DNA from: RGIG2707 sp045600065
Lineage (GTDB): Bacteria > Bacillota > Clostridia > Peptostreptococcales > Anaerovoracaceae
Direction: 5' to 3'
DNA: 38,829 nucleotides
Assembly (NCBI GenBank): GCA_045600065.1
Contig: JAZRXE010000091.1
Coordinates: forward strand, 1 to 38,829
This document shows, one piece after another, positions 7,708 to 16,185 of this stretch. The position numbers were made by a program, and so were the translations under genes. The notes under the pieces are model-generated. The model was given only the letters and a program-made list of their open reading frames with translations, searched no databases and was not told where the DNA came from. Position 1 is the first letter of the stretch; every line of letters begins with the position of its first letter.

Positions 7708-8092
7708 CGTTAAAAGGTCCCTCCTCGCTGATCAACTCAAAATCATCCCTAAAATCCGGGAAATACGCATCTGCCTCCGGGGCTTTTGCCTCTACCTCCG
7801 TGAGTATAAGCTCGTCTGTCTGCTCATAAAAGAGCCTGTATATCTGCGCCCCGCCGCATACTATGGCATCGCCGGGTATGCTCTGCGGGGGGTTTGCTCT
7901 GCTCATGATCAGAGTGGTGCGTCCGGGCAGAGGCTTGCCGCCGGGCAGTCCCTCCACTGTGGTGCGTCCCATTATTATGGTCTTCCCAAGGGTCTCGTTC
8001 TTAAAATGCTTAAGATCCGCGGGGAGATGAAAAAGCAGAGCGCCCTTGTTTCCCAGGGCCAGGTTCTGGTCTATGACTGCTATCGCTTTCAT
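7658..8092 (-). CDS. folA: Dihydrofolate reductase
   Basis: This 144-aa protein, short for the family (about 160), has the DHFR layout: MKAIAVIDQNLALGNKG at the start, LPADLKHFKNETLGKTIIMGRTT, LPGRTTLIMSR, and GGAQIYRLF as the NADPH site. It reduces dihydrofolate to tetrahydrofolate, using NADPH. The start ATG overlaps the thyA stop as TAATG. This fits its role, because ThyA oxidises methylene-tetrahydrofolate to dihydrofolate, which DHFR recycles. Its 3' end overlaps rlmB. Confidence 0.93.
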   Translation of the reverse strand: MKAIAVIDQNLALGNKGALLFHLPADLKHFKNETLGKTIIMGRTTVEGLPGGKPLPGRTTLIMSRANPPQSIPGDAIVCGGAQIYRLFYEQTDELILTEVEAKAPEADAYFPDFRDDFELISEEGPFNDGPFPYYFRNYKRKQN

Positions 8093-8925
8093 TATATCGC
8101 CACCGGTATGTTCTTGATCTGGGGGTTGGCCTGATAATTCTCGAATTCGAAATCATCAAGTGTAAAATCGTAAAAATCCTTGATATCCGGGTTCATCTTG
8201 AAGATGGGGGCCGGATAGGTGGGCCGGGTGATCAGATCCTCGATAATGGGCTCGTGACGGTCGTAGATGTGGGCATCCGCGATCACATGCACCAGCTCTC
8301 CGGGCTTCAGCCCGCTCACCTGTGCCATCATATGCACCAGCACGGCATACTGGAACACGTTCCAGTTGTTGGCCACCAGCATGTCCTGGGATCGCTGGTT
8401 CAGAATGGCATTCAGCCTTCCGTCGGAGACGTTGAAGGTCATACTGTAGGCGCAGGGCTCCAGACCCATCTCGTGCAGATCCCGGAAATTGTATATATTG
8501 GTCATGATGCGGCGGCTGTAGGGATTGTTCTTCAGCTGCCAGAGCACATTGTCCACCTGATCCATCTGCCCCTGGGCGAACTGGTATTTGACACTCATCT
8601 GATAGCCGTAGGCCTTGCCTATGGTGCCGTCCTCCCCTGCCCAGGAATCCCAGATGTGACTGTGCAGATCCTCGATGCGGTTGGATTTTTTCTGCCAAAT
8701 CCAAAGCAGCTCGTCTATGGCATTTCTGGCGTTGGTTTTGCGCAGGGTGAGCGCGGGGAACTCCTCGGAGAGGTCGTAGCGGTTCACCAGGCCGAACAGC
8801 TTTCTGGTGTGGGCGGGAGACCCGTCATCTGCCCATTTGGCCCGGACCTGCTGACCCTGTGTGGAAAAACCGTGATCCAGTATGTCTCTGCAGCTTTGGA
8901 TAAAGATATCGTCTGCTCTGCTCAT
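8092..8925 (-). CDS. thyA: Thymidylate synthase ThyA
   Basis: At 277 aa the protein has the folate-dependent thymidylate synthase layout. The catalytic cysteine lies in LEPCAYSMTF, a PCAY rather than PCH version, followed by LNQRSQDMLVANNWNVFQYA and HVIADAHIYDRHEPI, which bind dUMP. It makes dTMP from dUMP using methylene-tetrahydrofolate and yields dihydrofolate. GGAGG precedes the ATG at 8925, and mrnC ends 2 nt upstream. As I recall, several Clostridia have thyX, the flavin-dependent alternative, between mrnC and rlmB; here thyA with folA takes that slot. Confidence 0.95.
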   Translation of the reverse strand: MSRADDIFIQSCRDILDHGFSTQGQQVRAKWADDGSPAHTRKLFGLVNRYDLSEEFPALTLRKTNARNAIDELLWIWQKKSNRIEDLHSHIWDSWAGEDGTIGKAYGYQMSVKYQFAQGQMDQVDNVLWQLKNNPYSRRIMTNIYNFRDLHEMGLEPCAYSMTFNVSDGRLNAILNQRSQDMLVANNWNVFQYAVLVHMMAQVSGLKPGELVHVIADAHIYDRHEPIIEDLITRPTYPAPIFKMNPDIKDFYDFTLDDFEFENYQANPQIKNIPVAI

Positions 8926-8926
8926 T

Positions 8927-9319
8927 TCATTTTTCCTCCGTAATGGCGGCTGCCTTTTCCATGACGGTCTGCAGCAGCTGCTGCTGGCCGCTCAGATACA
9001 GGTAGCCCAGATAGGCTTCAAAAGCCGTGGCCCATTTATAGGTGACAGCGTCCGCATTCTTCGGCTTGGTGGCCGTGCGGTGATTGCGGGCCCTGGTGAC
9101 CAGCTGTCTGTGCTCTTCGGAAAGCTCCGGCAGCAGTGCCTTGATTGCCGCCGCCTGTGCATCGGCCCGCACATAGCGGACAGCGGCACGGTGGAGCCTG
9201 TCGGCATGACCGCTGAGGGCCTCCGGCCCGTTCATCAGCCGGCTGCGCACGAAAAGCTCGTAAACGGAATCGCCCAGAAAAGCCAGGCTTATGGTGTTCA
9301 TGGTGTAGGGATCAGTCAT
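8927..9319 (-). CDS. mrnC: Mini-ribonuclease 3 (23S rRNA maturation)
   Basis: This 130-aa protein is a lone RNase III catalytic domain without a dsRNA-binding domain, as in Mini-III. It carries LAFLGDSVYELFVR with the catalytic Asp and NHRTATKPKNADAVTYKWAT, then FEAYLGYLYL. Mini-III processes 23S rRNA precursor. The ATG lies 1 nt after the stop of the 102-aa ORF and has no clear ribosome binding site, so translation may be coupled. Position next to cysS, thymidylate synthesis and rlmB is the classic neighbourhood. Confidence 0.93.
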   Translation of the reverse strand: MTDPYTMNTISLAFLGDSVYELFVRSRLMNGPEALSGHADRLHRAAVRYVRADAQAAAIKALLPELSEEHRQLVTRARNHRTATKPKNADAVTYKWATAFEAYLGYLYLSGQQQLLQTVMEKAAAITEEK

Positions 9320-9320
9320 G

Positions 9321-9629
9321 CTATACTCGGTCTGCGTCGTTGAAAAGCTGGCGGAGATGTCCCTTGGAAGCGCTGGGTGCCACGCTCATTGCCCCTGCCG
9401 CAGTGCAGAAACCCTGATCGTAGCTGCGCTGTTTTTGCGTCTCTGCGATGTGTGCTGAGGAATTGCCGTCTGCGGAGCCTGCGGTCTGCGCCTTTTCCGG
9501 TGCCGTGTCTTCATGGCCTTCGCAGGCTGCGGATGCCGACCCGCTCTGAGGAGCGTTAGTCACCTTGGTACACTCAGTGTTCACAGGAGGAACCGTCCCC
9601 TTGTGTTCTATGATACGTTGATCGGACAT
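9321..9629 (-). CDS. 102-aa ORF of unknown function carrying a REP-like repeat, between cysS and mrnC
   Basis: I do not recognise this product. The ORF fills the space between cysS and mrnC exactly, starting 2 nt after the cysS stop and ending 1 nt before the mrnC start. AAAGG lies at good spacing before its ATG. Residues 8-14 (EHKGTVP) are the translation of the dispersed REP-like repeat found at 20 and 31 kb. The rest is rich in Ala, Ser, Gly and Gln with no predicted domain. It could be a real small gene, or repeat-derived DNA kept open so that translation reaches mrnC. Confidence 0.45.
   Translation of the reverse strand: MSDQRIIEHKGTVPPVNTECTKVTNAPQSGSASAACEGHEDTAPEKAQTAGSADGNSSAHIAETQKQRSYDQGFCTAAGAMSVAPSASKGHLRQLFNDADRV
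9581..9610. repeat. REP-like repeat copy inside the 102-aa ORF
   Basis: GGAACCGTCCCCTTGTGTTC at 9589-9608 matches the core of the repeats at 19953-20222 and 31171-31614. The preceding CAGTG..CACAGGA also resembles the left flank of those copies. Confidence 0.8.
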
Positions 9630-9631
9630 GG

Positions 9632-11032
9632 TTATGCCTTTATGATCTGGACGCCCTGGGGGGTGTCCTTCAGCGTGATTCCCATGGCAGCCAGCTCGTC
9701 GCGGATGCGGTCTGCTGTGGCAAAGTCCTTGGCCTTTCTGGCCGCCTGGCGCTGATCCACAAGCTCCCGGACGTGTGCATCTATTCCGCCCTCGTCGTCG
9801 CGGCGCAGCAGCCCCAGAACACCGGTCAGCTCGTCCAGAAGCTTAAAGCTTTCTGCGGCAAAGGCCTTGGTGCAGCCGGAGGATATAAAGGTGTTGATGT
9901 CTTTGACCAGCTCGAATACGGCGCTGATGGCGTCGGCGGTGTTCAGGTCGTCATCCATGAAGCGAATGAAATCGTCCTTGTGAGTGCCCAGAGCCTGCAG
10001 ATGTGCCTGTTCCTCTTCGGTCAGGGAGCCTTCGGCTCCGTTCTCCTGCAGGTGCTTAAGGCTTGCCCTGCAGTTTGTCATGCGCTCCAGACCGGCCTTG
10101 GCCTGCTCCATCAGTTCGCGGCTGAAATTGATAGGCCCTCTGTACTGGGCGGAGAGCAGGAAGTAGCGCAGCACCTCGCCGTCGTACTCCTTCAGGATAT
10201 CGCGGACGGTGAAGAAATTGCCCAGGGATTTGGACATCTTCTCGTTGTTGACGGTGATGAAGCCATTGTGCATCCAGTAGTTGGAGAAGGTCTTGCCGGA
10301 CAGCCCCTCGGACTGGGCGATCTCGTTCTCGTGATGGGGGAACTGCAGATCCTCGCCGCCTGCGTGCAGGTCTATGGTCTCTCCCAGGTACTTTTTGGAC
10401 ATGGCGGAGCACTCGATGTGCCAGCCGGGCCTGCCCATGCCCCAGGGGGATTCCCAGGCGATCTCGTCTTCGGTCTTTCTGGCCTTCCACAGAGCAAAGT
10501 CCAGCGGGTCTTCCTTGATGTCGCCCACCTGTATGCGGGCGCCTGCCTCCAGATCGTCTATGTTCTGGCCGGACAGCTTGCCGTAGCCCTTGAACAGGCG
10601 GGTCCTGTAATATACGTCGCCCTGGGCCTCGTAAGCCATGCCCTTGTCAATCAGGCCCTGTACAAAGGCGATGATCTCGGGGATGGTCTCGGAGACTCTG
10701 GGGTGCACGTCGGCCCGGGTGATGTTCAGGGCCTTGACGTCTTCGTAATAGGCATCGATATATTTGTTTGCCACTTCCATGGCGGTGATGCCCTCTTCTC
10801 TGGCGCGGTTGATGATCTTGTCGTCCACGTCGGTAAAGTTCTGCACATATCTGACCTTCTGGCCGCGATACTGCAGATACTTGCGCATGGTATCAAAAAC
10901 CACAAAGGGTCGGGCGTTGCCGATGTGGATGTAGTTGTAGACGGTGGGACCGCAGACGTACATCTTCAGCTCCTGCGCATCTATGGGCACCAGTTCTTCT
11001 TTATGCCTTGTCAGGGTGTTGTAAACCTTCAT
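9632..11032 (-). CDS. cysS: Cysteine--tRNA ligase
   Basis: This 466-aa class I synthetase charges tRNA-Cys. It shows MYVCGPTVYNYIHIGNARPF, where C27 is a zinc ligand and HIGN (36-39) is the HIGH signature. AGGEDLQFPHHENEIAQSE holds the other zinc ligands, and KMSKS follows. Full length is normal for the family. AGAGG lies 6 nt before the ATG. It sits between ppiB and the 102-aa ORF in the unit. Confidence 0.97.
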   Translation of the reverse strand: MKVYNTLTRHKEELVPIDAQELKMYVCGPTVYNYIHIGNARPFVVFDTMRKYLQYRGQKVRYVQNFTDVDDKIINRAREEGITAMEVANKYIDAYYEDVKALNITRADVHPRVSETIPEIIAFVQGLIDKGMAYEAQGDVYYRTRLFKGYGKLSGQNIDDLEAGARIQVGDIKEDPLDFALWKARKTEDEIAWESPWGMGRPGWHIECSAMSKKYLGETIDLHAGGEDLQFPHHENEIAQSEGLSGKTFSNYWMHNGFITVNNEKMSKSLGNFFTVRDILKEYDGEVLRYFLLSAQYRGPINFSRELMEQAKAGLERMTNCRASLKHLQENGAEGSLTEEEQAHLQALGTHKDDFIRFMDDDLNTADAISAVFELVKDINTFISSGCTKAFAAESFKLLDELTGVLGLLRRDDEGGIDAHVRELVDQRQAARKAKDFATADRIRDELAAMGITLKDTPQGVQIIKA

Positions 11033-11044
11033 AATATGCCTCTG

Positions 11045-11536
11045 CTATTCGATCTCTTCGATGGTGACTTTCTTCATGACCTGGGGCTCAAGGGGCTTGT
11101 CCATGTAGTTGGTGGGCACGGACACTATGGAGCGGGCCACGTCCAGGCCTTCAGTCAGGCAGCCGAAGGCGGCATACTGGCCGTCCAGATGGGGAGCTGC
11201 CTCCACCATGATGAAGAACTGGGAACCGGCGGAGTTGGGATCCATTGCCCTTGCCATGGACAGGACGCCGGGGGTGTGCTTCAGGGTGTTCTGAAAACCG
11301 TTGGCGGAGAACTCGCCCTTGATGGTATATCCGGGGCCGCCCATACCGGTGCCGGTGGGATCTCCGCCCTGGATCATGAATCCGGGGATCACACGGTGGA
11401 AGATGGTGCCGTCGTAGAAGCCTTCCTTGACCAGCTTCTCGAAATTGGCTGCTGTTTCCGGAGCGATGTCGGGATAAAGCTCGGCCTTCATCAGATCTCC
11501 GTTTTCCATTTCTATTGTGACTATCTTCTTTGCCAT
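11045..11536 (-). CDS. ppiB: Peptidyl-prolyl cis-trans isomerase, cyclophilin type
   Basis: The 163-aa protein is a single cyclophilin domain with no signal peptide, so it is cytoplasmic. Visible are FHRVIPGFMIQGGDPTGTG, the catalytic Arg region, GVLSMARAMDPNSAGSQFFI and the HLDGQYAAFG loop. It speeds proline isomerisation during protein folding. The ATG follows the proS stop by 1 nt, with AGAGGA inside the end of proS, so expression is coupled to proS. Confidence 0.95.
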   Translation of the reverse strand: MAKKIVTIEMENGDLMKAELYPDIAPETAANFEKLVKEGFYDGTIFHRVIPGFMIQGGDPTGTGMGGPGYTIKGEFSANGFQNTLKHTPGVLSMARAMDPNSAGSQFFIMVEAAPHLDGQYAAFGCLTEGLDVARSIVSVPTNYMDKPLEPQVMKKVTIEEIE

Positions 11537-11537
11537 T

Positions 11538-13280
11538 TTACATTCCTCTCTTTTCTGCGTTGACCAGCTCCACGGCGGCCTTGACTGCTTCTTCGGCGCT
11601 CACCTCGGCCATGTCTCCGCCGCGGCGCAGCTTGTATTCCACGATGCCTTCTGCAGCTTTCTTTCCCACGGTGATGCGGATGGGGAAGCCCAGAAGGTCT
11701 GCGTCCTTGAACTTGACGCCGGGGCGCTCGTCCCTGTCGTCCAGACAGACTTCCACGCCGGCATCCAGCAGCTTCTGATAGATTTCCTCGGCCAGGGCGG
11801 TCTGCTTTTCGTCCTTTCCGTTCACCAACACCAGCATAACATGATACGGAGTCACGGACATGGGCCAGATTATGCCGTTTTCATCGTGGTGCTGCTCTAC
11901 TATTGATGCCAGAGTCCTGGTGACGCCTATGCCGTAGCAGCCCATAACTATAGGGTGCTCCACCATGTTCTCATCTTTATAGACTGCGCCCATGGGCTCT
12001 GAATACTTGGTGCCCAGCTTGAATATCTGGCCAACCTCTATGCCTCTTGCGGCCTTTACGGGAGCCCCGCAGACGGGGCAGGGATCGCCTTCCTGCAGAA
12101 GCTTCAGATCGCATACTATATCGCCCTTGAAGTCTCTGCCATAGTTAACATTGATGTAGTGATGATCTGCCTCGCAGGCGCCGGCGCACATGTTTTTGGC
12201 ATTTACCAGCTCGGTGTCTACGATGATGCGGCAATCGTGCAGACCTATGGGGCCGGTAAAGCCGCCCACAGAGCCTGTCCTTACGCCCATGGCTGCCTCG
12301 TCGGCAAAGCCTATGGTATATTCGGGAATGTTCAGGGCGTTGATGAGCTTGGTCATATTCAGCTGGCGGTCTCCGCGGATGAAGCATGCCACGTAGGTGG
12401 GTTCTGCGTCGGGATGATCCACATCGAAGTAGCTGAGCAGCAGAGCCTTGATGGACTTTTCCTGGGGGATGCCCAGGAAACCGCAGACGTCTTCGATGGA
12501 CTTGGTGCCCGGGGTCAGCTTCTTTTCCAGAGCCAGCTCTTCTTCGGCGGGCATCACAGCATCCTTGAACTCGGCCTTCTCGGCTGTGGCTGCCATATCG
12601 CAGTGCTCGCAGTAGAGCAGCTCTTCTTCGCCCACCTCGCACAGGGCGCAGAACTCGTGGGAACCGTTGCCGCCTATGGCGCCGGTGTCGGCCAGCACGG
12701 GGCGGAAATTCAGACCGCAGCGTGTAAAGACTCTGGAATAGGCATCGTACATATCGTCGTAAGACTTGTTGAGACCCTCCACATCCTTATCGAAGCTGTA
12801 GTTGTCCTTCATTATGAACTCTCTGCTTCTGATCAGTCCGAAACGGGGACGGGCTTCGTCTCTGTACTTGTGCTGGATCTGATACAGGTTTACGGGCAGC
12901 TGACGGTGGGAGCTGATGTTCTGGCGTATGATGTCGGTGAATACTTCCTCGTGAGTGGGGCCCAGACAGAATTCTCTGGCGTTGCGGTCCTTGACTCTCC
13001 ACATCTCGGGACCGTAGGCTGCCCAGCGACCGGATTCCTGCCACAGCTCAGCAGGCTGCAGGGCAGACATCAGTATTTCCTGAGCACCCTTGGCATCCAT
13101 CTCCTCACGGACGATGTTTTCGACCTTCTGCAGGGTGCGCAGACCCAGGGGCATAAAGCCGTAAATGCCGGAGACCAGCTTTCTGATCATTCCGGATCTG
13201 AGAAGCAGTATATGGCTCGATATCTCCGCGTCTGAGGGTACTTCTCTCATGGTGTAGAGATACATTTTCGATGCGCGCAT
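11538..13280 (-). CDS. proS: Proline--tRNA ligase, bacterial type with editing domain
   Basis: At 580 aa this is the long bacterial form. Class II motifs include the LRSGMIRKLVSGIYGFMPLG start and RFGLIRSREFIMKD (motif 2). The editing insertion lies at about residues 225-395, and the C-terminal anticodon domain contains DRDERPGVKFKDADLLGFP. It charges tRNA-Pro and hydrolyses Ala-tRNA-Pro. AGGAGG precedes the ATG. Many Clostridia have gltX or cysS directly behind ispF; here proS and ppiB stand in between. Confidence 0.96.
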   Translation of the reverse strand: MRASKMYLYTMREVPSDAEISSHILLLRSGMIRKLVSGIYGFMPLGLRTLQKVENIVREEMDAKGAQEILMSALQPAELWQESGRWAAYGPEMWRVKDRNAREFCLGPTHEEVFTDIIRQNISSHRQLPVNLYQIQHKYRDEARPRFGLIRSREFIMKDNYSFDKDVEGLNKSYDDMYDAYSRVFTRCGLNFRPVLADTGAIGGNGSHEFCALCEVGEEELLYCEHCDMAATAEKAEFKDAVMPAEEELALEKKLTPGTKSIEDVCGFLGIPQEKSIKALLLSYFDVDHPDAEPTYVACFIRGDRQLNMTKLINALNIPEYTIGFADEAAMGVRTGSVGGFTGPIGLHDCRIIVDTELVNAKNMCAGACEADHHYINVNYGRDFKGDIVCDLKLLQEGDPCPVCGAPVKAARGIEVGQIFKLGTKYSEPMGAVYKDENMVEHPIVMGCYGIGVTRTLASIVEQHHDENGIIWPMSVTPYHVMLVLVNGKDEKQTALAEEIYQKLLDAGVEVCLDDRDERPGVKFKDADLLGFPIRITVGKKAAEGIVEYKLRRGGDMAEVSAEEAVKAAVELVNAEKRGM

Positions 13281-13301
13281 TTTAATATTCCTCCTGAAAA
13301 A

Positions 13302-14420
13302 CTATCTGACAGTTACTATTGCCTGGGCCGCCATTCCTTCTCCGCTTCCGGTAAAGCCCAGGCCTTCTTCTGTGGTGGCCTTGATGCTCACCCTGCCTTC
13401 ATCCAGACCCAGGGCTGCCGCAACGGCCTGCCTCATGGCGGGCACGTAAGGCGCTACCTTAGGTCTCTGGGCGACCAGAGTGGCATCGGCGCTTATTAGG
13501 GTAAAGCCTCTGCTTCTGAGCAGGGCTGCTGTCTCGGAAAGTATACGGCTTCCGGACATGCCTTCTGTTTCAGGAGAGCTGTCCGGGAATATCTTCCCTA
13601 TATCTCCCAAAGCTGCCGCGCCCAGCATGGCATCTGCCAGGGCGTGCGCTATCACATCGGCATCCGAGTGGCCCGAAAGCCCCTTTTCGTATGGGATCTC
13701 CACGCAGCCCAGCATGAGCCTGCGTCCGGGCACCAGTCTGTGGACATCATATCCGGTTCCACATCTTACTGTCATGGGCATATCCTCCGGCGTGGTGATC
13801 TTGATATTGGCGTATTCCCCCTGCACTATTGCCGTGGGAATACCCAGTCTTTCCGTAAGCCCGGCTTCGTCGGTGCCGGTAAAACCGTCCTCTGCGGCCT
13901 TTTCGAAGGCCTGCCTGAGAAGCTTTAAATCGAAGCCTTGCGGCGTCTGGACCTCAAAAAGGCTGCTGCGATCCAGAGTCCTTTCCGCCGTTCTTATGGT
14001 GCTTTTAGGCGTTACCGCGGGTATGACCGCGGATTTGCCCTCCTTAAGGGCGCCCAGCACCCTGTTTATAACATCAGCACTTACAAAGGGCCTTGCCCCG
14101 TCATGGACGAGCACAAAATCCGATCCGGGATCCAGCTTTTCCAGTGCTGCCCGTACGGACTGCTGCCTGGTGCTGCCTCCGGCGGAAAGCTTAACGGGCT
14201 TTTCGTCAAGACAGCCGAAGCGCCGGAGCAGCTCCTCCACATAAGGCGCATCTCCTGCAGGGATGCTTATGCATATTTCGCAAATATCCTCTATATGACA
14301 AAAAGCCTTGACGGATCTTATAAGAACCGGAAGGTCTTCGCACATCAGATATTGCTTTGGAATGCTGCCGCCCATCCTCTGAGAAGAACCGGCGGCAGCT
14401 ATAACAGCCGACGCTTTCAT
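13302..14420 (-). CDS. ispDF: Bifunctional IspD/IspF enzyme of the MEP isoprenoid pathway
   Basis: This 372-aa fusion has an N-terminal IspD cytidylyltransferase (AAAGSSQRMGGSIPKQY, then VHDGARPFV) over about residues 1-215. The C-terminal IspF 2,4-cyclodiphosphate synthase follows from about 217 (GTGYDVHRL with metal-binding Asp and His, GHSDADV, and ATTEEGLGFTGSGEG). The two catalyse steps 3 and 5 of the MEP pathway. The genes are separate in many Clostridia, and fusions are known elsewhere. No strong ribosome binding site precedes the ATG; it lies 16 nt after the PIN/TRAM stop. Confidence 0.94.
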   Translation of the reverse strand: MKASAVIAAAGSSQRMGGSIPKQYLMCEDLPVLIRSVKAFCHIEDICEICISIPAGDAPYVEELLRRFGCLDEKPVKLSAGGSTRQQSVRAALEKLDPGSDFVLVHDGARPFVSADVINRVLGALKEGKSAVIPAVTPKSTIRTAERTLDRSSLFEVQTPQGFDLKLLRQAFEKAAEDGFTGTDEAGLTERLGIPTAIVQGEYANIKITTPEDMPMTVRCGTGYDVHRLVPGRRLMLGCVEIPYEKGLSGHSDADVIAHALADAMLGAAALGDIGKIFPDSSPETEGMSGSRILSETAALLRSRGFTLISADATLVAQRPKVAPYVPAMRQAVAAALGLDEGRVSIKATTEEGLGFTGSGEGMAAQAIVTVR

Positions 14421-14436
14421 GTTTTTACTGCAGCTT

Positions 14437-15543
14437 TTACAAAGGCTTTACGAATATCATACGGCCTGCGGAGGTCTGCAGAACGGAACTGACCACTGTA
14501 TCTGCGGTCTTTCCTATAAACCTGCGTCCGTCCTCCACCACTATCATGGTGCCGTCGTCAAGGTAGCCTACACCCTGACTCTTATCCTTGCCCTCCTTGA
14601 CCACGAACACTTGAAGAGGCTCTCCGGGCAGAACCGCTGGCTTGAGGGTATTTGCAAGCTCGTTAATATTGAGCACTTCAACTCCGTGAATAGTAGCAAC
14701 CTTGTTCAGGTTGTAATCCAGGGTCACGACCTGGCCCTTCATGCTCTGGGCCAGCTTTATGAGCTTTACATCCACCTCGGGTATCTCTTCAAGAGCCTTG
14801 TCCTCCGAGCTGTTGTAAATCTCCACGCCGAAGTCTGTCTGTATCTTGTTGAGTATATCCAGACCCCTGCGGCCTCTGTTGCGTTTAAGGCCGTCTGCGG
14901 AGTCGGAAATATGCCTCAGCTCTACCAGCACGAATTCGGGGATTATGATATCGCCCTCGATGAAGCCTGTTTTGAGGATATCATATATTCTTCCGTCTAT
15001 GATCACGCTGGTGTCGAAGATCTTCGGACTTGCACCTTTGATCTTTGTTTTGCTTTTTGCTGCTTCTCTTACCGCATCAGCGGCAGGGGCCAGCAGAGCG
15101 CGCAGGCCGGTGGCACTGATGCGCCTGCCCAGTATAAGGCCCAGATATCCCAGTCCTATGTAAATGATGACTGAGATCACAATGTTGATATACGCAGTCT
15201 GGAGAAGATGTATGCTGTTGATTATCTGGCTTATGAGAAAAGCCACGAACAATCCCAGCACCATGCCTGCAGACCCGGATAGCACTTCCCCTGCGGGAAC
15301 CTTTTCCAGGCTGACCTCCAGCTTCTGGGTCATATCTTCACCGCGGCGACGGAATGACGAAAACAAATAAAAAAATATAATTCCGAATAATAATACTGCT
15401 GTCGATATTACAAGCAGCTGATCCGCCGTGCTTATCTGTATGCTGAACTTAGGCAGCACATCGGTAATAAGCAGCGATGACAATCCGTAGCCGAGCAGCA
15501 TTCCGCACAAAGTTAAGATGAAACGGAATACTTTCAAAATCAT
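14437..15543 (-). CDS. Membrane-anchored PIN/TRAM domain protein (YacL type)
   Basis: The first 150 residues of this 368-aa protein hold about four hydrophobic helices. A PIN nuclease-like domain starts at KIFDTSVIIDGRIYDILK, with the acidic residues in FDTS, VDVKLIKLA and TLDYNLNKVA. A TRAM RNA-binding domain closes the chain (about 300-365, GVGYLDDGTMIVVEDG). This is the YacL arrangement, found between radA/disA and ispD in many Firmicutes. It is a likely ribonuclease, although a precise substrate is not established. RBS AAAGGA lies rather far (about 13 nt) before the ATG. Confidence 0.9.
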   Translation of the reverse strand: MILKVFRFILTLCGMLLGYGLSSLLITDVLPKFSIQISTADQLLVISTAVLLFGIIFFYLFSSFRRRGEDMTQKLEVSLEKVPAGEVLSGSAGMVLGLFVAFLISQIINSIHLLQTAYINIVISVIIYIGLGYLGLILGRRISATGLRALLAPAADAVREAAKSKTKIKGASPKIFDTSVIIDGRIYDILKTGFIEGDIIIPEFVLVELRHISDSADGLKRNRGRRGLDILNKIQTDFGVEIYNSSEDKALEEIPEVDVKLIKLAQSMKGQVVTLDYNLNKVATIHGVEVLNINELANTLKPAVLPGEPLQVFVVKEGKDKSQGVGYLDDGTMIVVEDGRRFIGKTADTVVSSVLQTSAGRMIFVKPL

Positions 15544-15616
15544 TAAATTGTGTTTTTCCTTTCGATTTATTCCGGACGAGCCGGTGATCTATATAAAAAC
15601 AGGCCGCAGAGCAAGG

Positions 15617-16087
15617 CTATACTCCGCTGTCTATCAGTTCCTCCGCGTCTTCCTCGCTCATGCCCGAAACCATGGATATCTCGCTTACAAGTATCTGCCT
15701 CGCGTTGAGAAGAAGCTTTTTTTCTCCGGTGGAAAGCTTTTTGACCCTGTCCACCCTGATCAGATTGCGCACGACCTCCGCCACCTGACAGATGTCTCCG
15801 GTCTTGAGCTTTTCCATATTATCTCTGTTGCGTCTGTTCCAGTTGCTGTCCATAAATGTGGATTCGGCAGCAAGAACATCTCTCACCCTGGGAATGACTC
15901 CGGGCTCGACTATACCCCGCAGACCCGCTGCGTCGTTATCCACGGGTACCATGACCTGCATGTTGCCGTGGGGAATGTGCAATATATAGTAAGACTTGGT
16001 CTGACCAAGTATCATTTTTTCCTCGATCGCCTCGATAATGCCGGCTCCGTGCATTGGATATACGACCTTATCACCTATTGAAAACAT
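15617..16087 (-). CDS. carD: CarD family transcriptional regulator
   Basis: This 156-aa protein begins MFSIGDKVVYPMHGAGII, the CarD/CdnL RNA polymerase-interacting domain (TRCF-RID-like), followed by a helical DNA-contacting C-terminal domain. CarD binds the RNAP beta subunit and stabilises open complexes, notably at rRNA and housekeeping promoters. It is the first gene of the twelve-gene minus-strand unit, with its own consensus-like promoter at 16105-16133 and GGAGGG before the ATG. Confidence 0.93.
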   Translation of the reverse strand: MFSIGDKVVYPMHGAGIIEAIEEKMILGQTKSYYILHIPHGNMQVMVPVDNDAAGLRGIVEPGVIPRVRDVLAAESTFMDSNWNRRNRDNMEKLKTGDICQVAEVVRNLIRVDRVKKLSTGEKKLLLNARQILVSEISMVSGMSEEDAEELIDSGV

Positions 16088-16104
16088 AAGAACCCTCCGA
16101 GTCT

Positions 16105-16133
16105 ATTATAGACTTGAAGGGTTGAATAGTCAA
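16105..16133 (-). promoter_or_regulatory. Sigma-A promoter of carD and the downstream unit
   Basis: TTGACT (16133-16128) and TATAAT (16110-16105) are 17 bp apart on the minus strand. The -10 box lies inside an inverted repeat, AACCCT...AGGGTT (about 16092-16123), that reaches the carD ribosome binding site. This could influence translation. Confidence 0.85.
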
Positions 16134-16185
16134 ATGGAACAGATAGAGTATCACATGCGGACCTGTCTGTCAAATGATTTTTTGA

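Noticed and set aside
9773..11563. 596-aa plus-strand frame
   Set aside because: It is antisense to cysS and ppiB, has no recognised motif, and reflects the codon bias of those genes.
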